Part shown: positions 24,316 through 24,943 of the stretch, in pieces
Layout of the letters: each line of letters begins with the position of its first letter
Numbering within the stretch: position 1 is the stretch's first letter
Source: JBMOLL01 sp049325415
Lineage (GTDB): Bacteria > Bacteroidota > Bacteroidia > Bacteroidales > GCA-2748055
Reading direction: 5' to 3'
Length of the DNA stretch: 24,943 nucleotides
NCBI GenBank assembly: GCA_049325415.1
Contig: JBMOLL010000004.1
Location: 1 to 24,943 of the forward strand
The notes under the pieces: generated by a model
Told to the model about the DNA's origin: nothing
The model's database searches: none
What the model saw: the letters and a program-made list of their open reading frames with translations, nothing else
Program-made: the position numbers and the translations under genes

Positions 24316-24943
24316 TCAGGTTTTTCTCTGTTCAAGCATTTTCTTATAGACTTTTATATATTCTTTAACCATTTTTTGCCTGCTGAACATTGAGGACACC
24401 CATTCGGTGCAATCCATCCGATTGATGGAACCAATATTTCTGACAGCTTCAACGGCCTGATCAGTATTTGAAACCAGGAAGCCTGTTTTTTCATGAATGA
24501 CCAGTTCGGGCATAGAACCTTTGTTATAGGCAATCACCGGGGTTCCGCAAGCCATTGCTTCGACAACACTCAGGCCGAAGGGTTCCGGGAACCCAATAGG
24601 ATGTAAGAGTACACAGGCATTACCTAAAAGCCGTAGCCGGTCGGCCGGGCCTGAATTGCCGACATAGATTATATCATCATTGTTTAAATAGGGCTCTACC
24701 TGATGGATAAAGTAATCCTTATCCTGTATCAATCCGGAGATAATAAGTTTCCTTTTTGTTTTTTTTGCAATTTTTATAGCTTCAGAAGTTCCTTTCTCAG
24801 GATGAATCCTTCCAAAAAAGAGCAAGTAATCCTCAGGCTCCCTGTTGAAGGTGAATTCGTCGATATTTATTCCATTATAGACTGTTGCGGAATACTCAAG
24901 TTCCGGGTTCCGGTCAGAATTGCTGATTGAAACATAAGAAACC
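24316..24943 (-). CDS. GT4-family glycosyltransferase, C-terminal part (runs off the window)
   Basis: The frame is open from the window end to the stop, so only about the last 208 residues are present. It begins VSYVSISNSDR and continues TVYNGINIDEF, YLLFFGRIHPEKGT and the nucleotide-sugar motif EPFGLSVVEAMACGTPVIAYNKGSMPELV, which has the E-x7-E pattern of retaining GT-B glycosyltransferases of family 4. It transfers a sugar from an NDP-sugar donor in the cytoplasm; donor and acceptor are unknown. Apparent starts inside this region are not real because the homology continues upstream past the edge. Convergent with the GH130 gene. AT-rich like its neighbour. Confidence 0.9.
   Translation of the reverse strand, partial: VSYVSISNSDRNPELEYSATVYNGINIDEFTFNREPEDYLLFFGRIHPEKGTSEAIKIAKKTKRKLIISGLIQDKDYFIHQVEPYLNNDDIIYVGNSGPADRLRLLGNACVLLHPIGFPEPFGLSVVEAMACGTPVIAYNKGSMPELVIHEKTGFLVSNTDQAVEAVRNIGSINRMDCTEWVSSMFSRQKMVKEYIKVYKKMLEQRKT

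Overview
The window looks like a chromosomal carbohydrate-utilisation region of a Bacteroidota bacterium. The evidence is a SusC/SusD outer-membrane pair, two proteins ending in type A sorting domains of the type IX secretion system (T9SS), several Bacteroidota-style lipoproteins, and promoter candidates fitting the Bacteroidota TTG / TAnnTTTG pattern, all with 21-base spacing. I saw no rRNA, tRNA, CRISPR array, transposase or phage gene.

Left flank (1-3414): a 50-base near-perfect direct repeat, then a minus-strand operon read from about 3367 down to 180. It holds a 48-codon leader-like ORF, an exported GH78-like alpha-L-rhamnosidase homologue and an exported CE15-like glucuronoyl esterase. 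Its promoter candidate interlocks with a plus-strand promoter for a lipoprotein/T9SS hybrid at 3415-4308, which is followed by a GC-rich hairpin.

Core (4440-22627): a tightly packed plus-strand array of about 18 kb, read as one polysaccharide utilisation locus (PUL). The order is lgt; a T9SS-secreted beta-propeller protein (DUF5005/DUF4185-like); SusC; SusD; a two-part mannose-6-phosphate isomerase-like protein; a sugar MFS transporter; an atypical ROK kinase; a six-hairpin glycosidase-like lipoprotein; a GH92 alpha-mannosidase fused to an SGNH esterase; a lipoprotein paralogue of the beta-propeller; and a GntR/UTRA regulator. Neighbouring genes overlap or lie 3-37 bases apart, except for 83 bases before the regulator. 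The inferred flow is: surface or periplasmic release of (probably acylated) alpha-mannosides, SusCD import, GH92/SGNH trimming and de-esterification, MFS uptake of mannose, ROK phosphorylation, and isomerisation to fructose-6-phosphate. The substrate is inferred. Rhamnosidase and glucuronoyl esterase next door hint at a heteropolysaccharide that also carries rhamnose and uronic acid.

Right flank (22628-24943): visibly more AT-rich sequence with a GH130-type mannoside phosphorylase/hydrolase and, convergent to it, a GT4 glycosyltransferase that runs off the window. This appears to be a separate module.

The strongest leads are the GH92-SGNH fusion, the pair of uncharacterised propellers near the two ends of the PUL, the lipoprotein with a T9SS tail, lgt as lead gene of a PUL, and the face-to-face promoter pair around an imperfect palindrome.
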